DNA from: Lysinibacillus sp. ZYM-1
GTDB lineage: Bacteria > Bacillota > Bacilli > Bacillales_A > Planococcaceae
Length of the DNA: 64,000 nucleotides
Assembly: GCF_001308875.1 (NCBI RefSeq)
Contig: NZ_KQ465106.1
Location: 248,001-312,000, forward strand
Reading direction: 5' to 3'
Shown: positions 62,355-64,000 of the stretch, one piece after another
How positions within the stretch are numbered: the first letter of the stretch is position 1
Layout of the letters: the number at the start of each line of letters is the position of its first letter
The notes under the pieces: generated by a model
The model's database searches: none
What the model saw: only the letters and a program-made list of their open reading frames with translations
Told to the model about the DNA's origin: nothing
Made by a program: the position numbers and the translations under genes

Positions 62355-64000
62355 ATGCGCAAAGCACCAGGGAAAAATCGCGCAGCGAGTGTTAAAGCTA
62401 AACATCACTCTAATTTAACATTTCGTATGAATATCCTTTTCTTTGCAATATTTATCGTATTTTCAATGTTAATATTTAGACTTGGCTATATGCAAATCGT
62501 TAAAGGGGAAGATTATGTACGCGATTTAGAGCGTAAAGAAGAGGTACCTGTTAATACAAGTGTGCCAAGGGGACGTATGTATGATCGATACGGCCGTATT
62601 TTAGTAGACAATCATCCAGAAAATGCGATTACGTATACGAAAATGCAAACGACCACAACAGAAGAAATGCTAAACATAGCCGAAAAGGTGGCACAATTAA
62701 TTGAGCAACCAACGAATCGTGTCACATTGCGTGATAAACAAGATTTTTGGATTATCAAAAATCATGACCCTGCCTATGAAAAAGTTACAGATGCTGAAGA
62801 AGCTAAAATTCGAGCGAAAGAAAATATTACAACAAGTCAAATCAATGCAGAGATTGATAAACTAGTACGCGAACGCATTACCAATGAAGAACTTTTGCAA
62901 TTGACAGAGAAAGACTTAGAAGTATTAGCAATCTTTAGAGAGATGGCATCTGGTTATAATCTATCACCTCAAATTATAAAAAGTGAAAATGTTTCGGCAG
63001 ATGAATTTGCACGTGTCTCCGAGCGTTTAACTGAACTACCAGGGGTCAACACAACAACAGATTGGAAACGAGTAAAACTATCATCACTATCCATTCTTGG
63101 TCGTACAACTGTACCAACAAAAGGGATCCCAAAAGAGAAGCTGAATTTTTATTTAGCCCGTGACTATTCACGAAATGACCGAGTAGGGGAAAGTTATATT
63201 GAAGCGCAATATGAAGAGTTACTACAAGGCCAAAAAACAGTTGTCAAAAATATTACCAATAAAAAAGGACAGGTAGTCGATACCATTACAACTTATGAGG
63301 GTGAACCTGGTAAAGATTTAATATTATCACTGGATAGTGAGCTACAGGCTGAAACCGAGAAGATTGTAGAAGAAGAACTGCTTAAATTAAAATCACAAGG
63401 GGCTTCGTCATTGCTTGATCGTGCCTTTTTAGTAATGATGGACCCGAATACAGGCGATATTTTATCAATGGTCGGTAAAAAAATTGAGAATAATACTGAA
63501 ACAGGAAAATATGAGGTACTCGATTATTCGTATGGCACCTTTACAACAGCTTATGAGGCAGGTTCTGCAGTTAAGGCAGCAACATTACTAGCTGGTTACA
63601 ATCTAGGAGCCATTACTCCAAGCACAATATTAGGAGATGAACCAATCTGGTTAAAGGGTACTGATTCAAAAAAATCAATTTTTAATCATGGAGGCTATAT
63701 TTCAATGGATGGTTTAAGTGCATTAGAGCAATCTTCAAACGTTTATATGTTTAAAACAGCTCTGCTTATTAATGGAACACCATATAGCTATAGAATGCCT
63801 CTTCTTTTAAATCAAAACACATTCCCGAAAATGCGTAATTCTTATGCACAATTTGGGTTAGGTGTAAAAACAGGAATTGATTTACCAAATGAATTTAGCG
63901 GTGTAAGAGGTCCCTCTGGTCCTACAGATGGAGGGAAAATACTCGACTTAGCGATTGGACAATATGATACGTATACACCATTACAATTAGCACAGTATAT
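62355..64000 (+). CDS. pbpA: Class B penicillin-binding protein (PbpA-like), truncated by window end
   Basis: The first 548 codons are present. One membrane helix (about 27-46) follows a basic N-terminus. The dimerisation region contains VPRGRMYDRYGRIL. The transpeptidase domain has S404-A-V-K407 (SxxK) and S460-S-N462 (SxN); the KTG motif lies beyond the window. It cross-links peptidoglycan, most likely during elongation. B. subtilis has pbpA after sodA-yqgE; yqgE is absent here. AAGGAGGGG precedes the ATG at 62355. Confidence 0.93.
   Translation, partial: MRKAPGKNRAASVKAKHHSNLTFRMNILFFAIFIVFSMLIFRLGYMQIVKGEDYVRDLERKEEVPVNTSVPRGRMYDRYGRILVDNHPENAITYTKMQTTTTEEMLNIAEKVAQLIEQPTNRVTLRDKQDFWIIKNHDPAYEKVTDAEEAKIRAKENITTSQINAEIDKLVRERITNEELLQLTEKDLEVLAIFREMASGYNLSPQIIKSENVSADEFARVSERLTELPGVNTTTDWKRVKLSSLSILGRTTVPTKGIPKEKLNFYLARDYSRNDRVGESYIEAQYEELLQGQKTVVKNITNKKGQVVDTITTYEGEPGKDLILSLDSELQAETEKIVEEELLKLKSQGASSLLDRAFLVMMDPNTGDILSMVGKKIENNTETGKYEVLDYSYGTFTTAYEAGSAVKAATLLAGYNLGAITPSTILGDEPIWLKGTDSKKSIFNHGGYISMDGLSALEQSSNVYMFKTALLINGTPYSYRMPLLLNQNTFPKMRNSYAQFGLGVKTGIDLPNEFSGVRGPSGPTDGGKILDLAIGQYDTYTPLQLAQY

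Overview
The window is a stretch of low-GC Firmicute chromosome. Gene content and order point to Lysinibacillus or a close Planococcaceae relative. This rests on AT-rich spacers, strong GGAGG ribosome sites, frequent TTG/GTG starts, an S-layer-homology (SLH) protein, and a backbone that follows the Bacillus subtilis yqf/yqg region: glyQS, ccpN, ppsR, dnaG, sigA, cccA, trmK, yqfO, ispH, yqfQ, cshB, nfo, yqfT, zur, yqfW, ispG, yqfZ, yqgB, yqgC, sodA, pbpA. I see no tRNA, rRNA, CRISPR array, prophage or intact insertion sequence. The species is inferred; no database was searched.

Layout. 1-7.7 kb: the start of an SLH protein, an HD-GYP phosphodiesterase, glyQS behind a T-box leader, a large secreted serine-beta-lactamase-fold protein, and a decayed-looking gap. 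7.7-16.5 kb: the macromolecular-synthesis block (ccpN-ppsR, dnaG-sigA, cccA, trmK-yqfO) with small genes. 16.5-19.5 kb: a flavin reductase, small uncharacterised genes and an acetyltransferase. 19.5-24.6 kb: a C4-dicarboxylate module (dctP, dctB, dctS, dctR) with a perfect cre site before dctP. 24.6-26.1 kb: ispH-yqfQ. 26.3-34.5 kb: divergent kdpDE and kdpFABC potassium genes, then bdhA. 35.9-40.7 kb: cshB-nfo, a DUF2624 gene, and a zinc uptake operon (znuC-znuB-zur) with a good Zur box. 40.7-47.9 kb: a cysteine-rich protein, serC, an isochorismatase-family hydrolase followed by a 5'-truncated BcsB-like remnant, a PCYCGC lipoprotein, a YhgE/Pip protein and a membrane thioredoxin. 48-52 kb: TPR protein, esterase, ctaB, a PPP phosphatase. 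52-56 kb: small regulators and a MerR plus CorC/MpfA-like pair. 56-64 kb: yqfW, ispG, yqfZ, yqgB, a Na/Pi transporter, yqgC, sodA and the 5' part of a class B penicillin-binding protein gene.

How the genes fit together. Most are housekeeping: tRNA charging, replication priming, the primary sigma factor, both terminal MEP-pathway enzymes, heme O synthesis, serine synthesis, DNA repair and cell-wall synthesis. Compared with the B. subtilis order, the dct module sits between yqfO and ispH, and kdp plus bdhA between yqfQ and cshB, so these look like modules placed in a conserved backbone. Metal and ion control recurs: K+ (kdp), Zn2+ (znuCB-zur), possibly divalent efflux (MerR + CorC/MpfA-like), and Mn superoxide dismutase.

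The strongest leads are a 30-residue membrane peptide gene ahead of kdpF, a KdpD carrying the spaced residues described for c-di-AMP binding, a lysine/glutamate/cysteine repeat protein behind a perfect 16-bp palindrome, a large inverted repeat just downstream of a thioredoxin promoter, a 14-bp-arm dyad over the promoter of a MerR gene that seems to start at ATT, and a hairpin between the ribosome site and a candidate start of the CorC-like gene. I found no clearly new multi-gene system.
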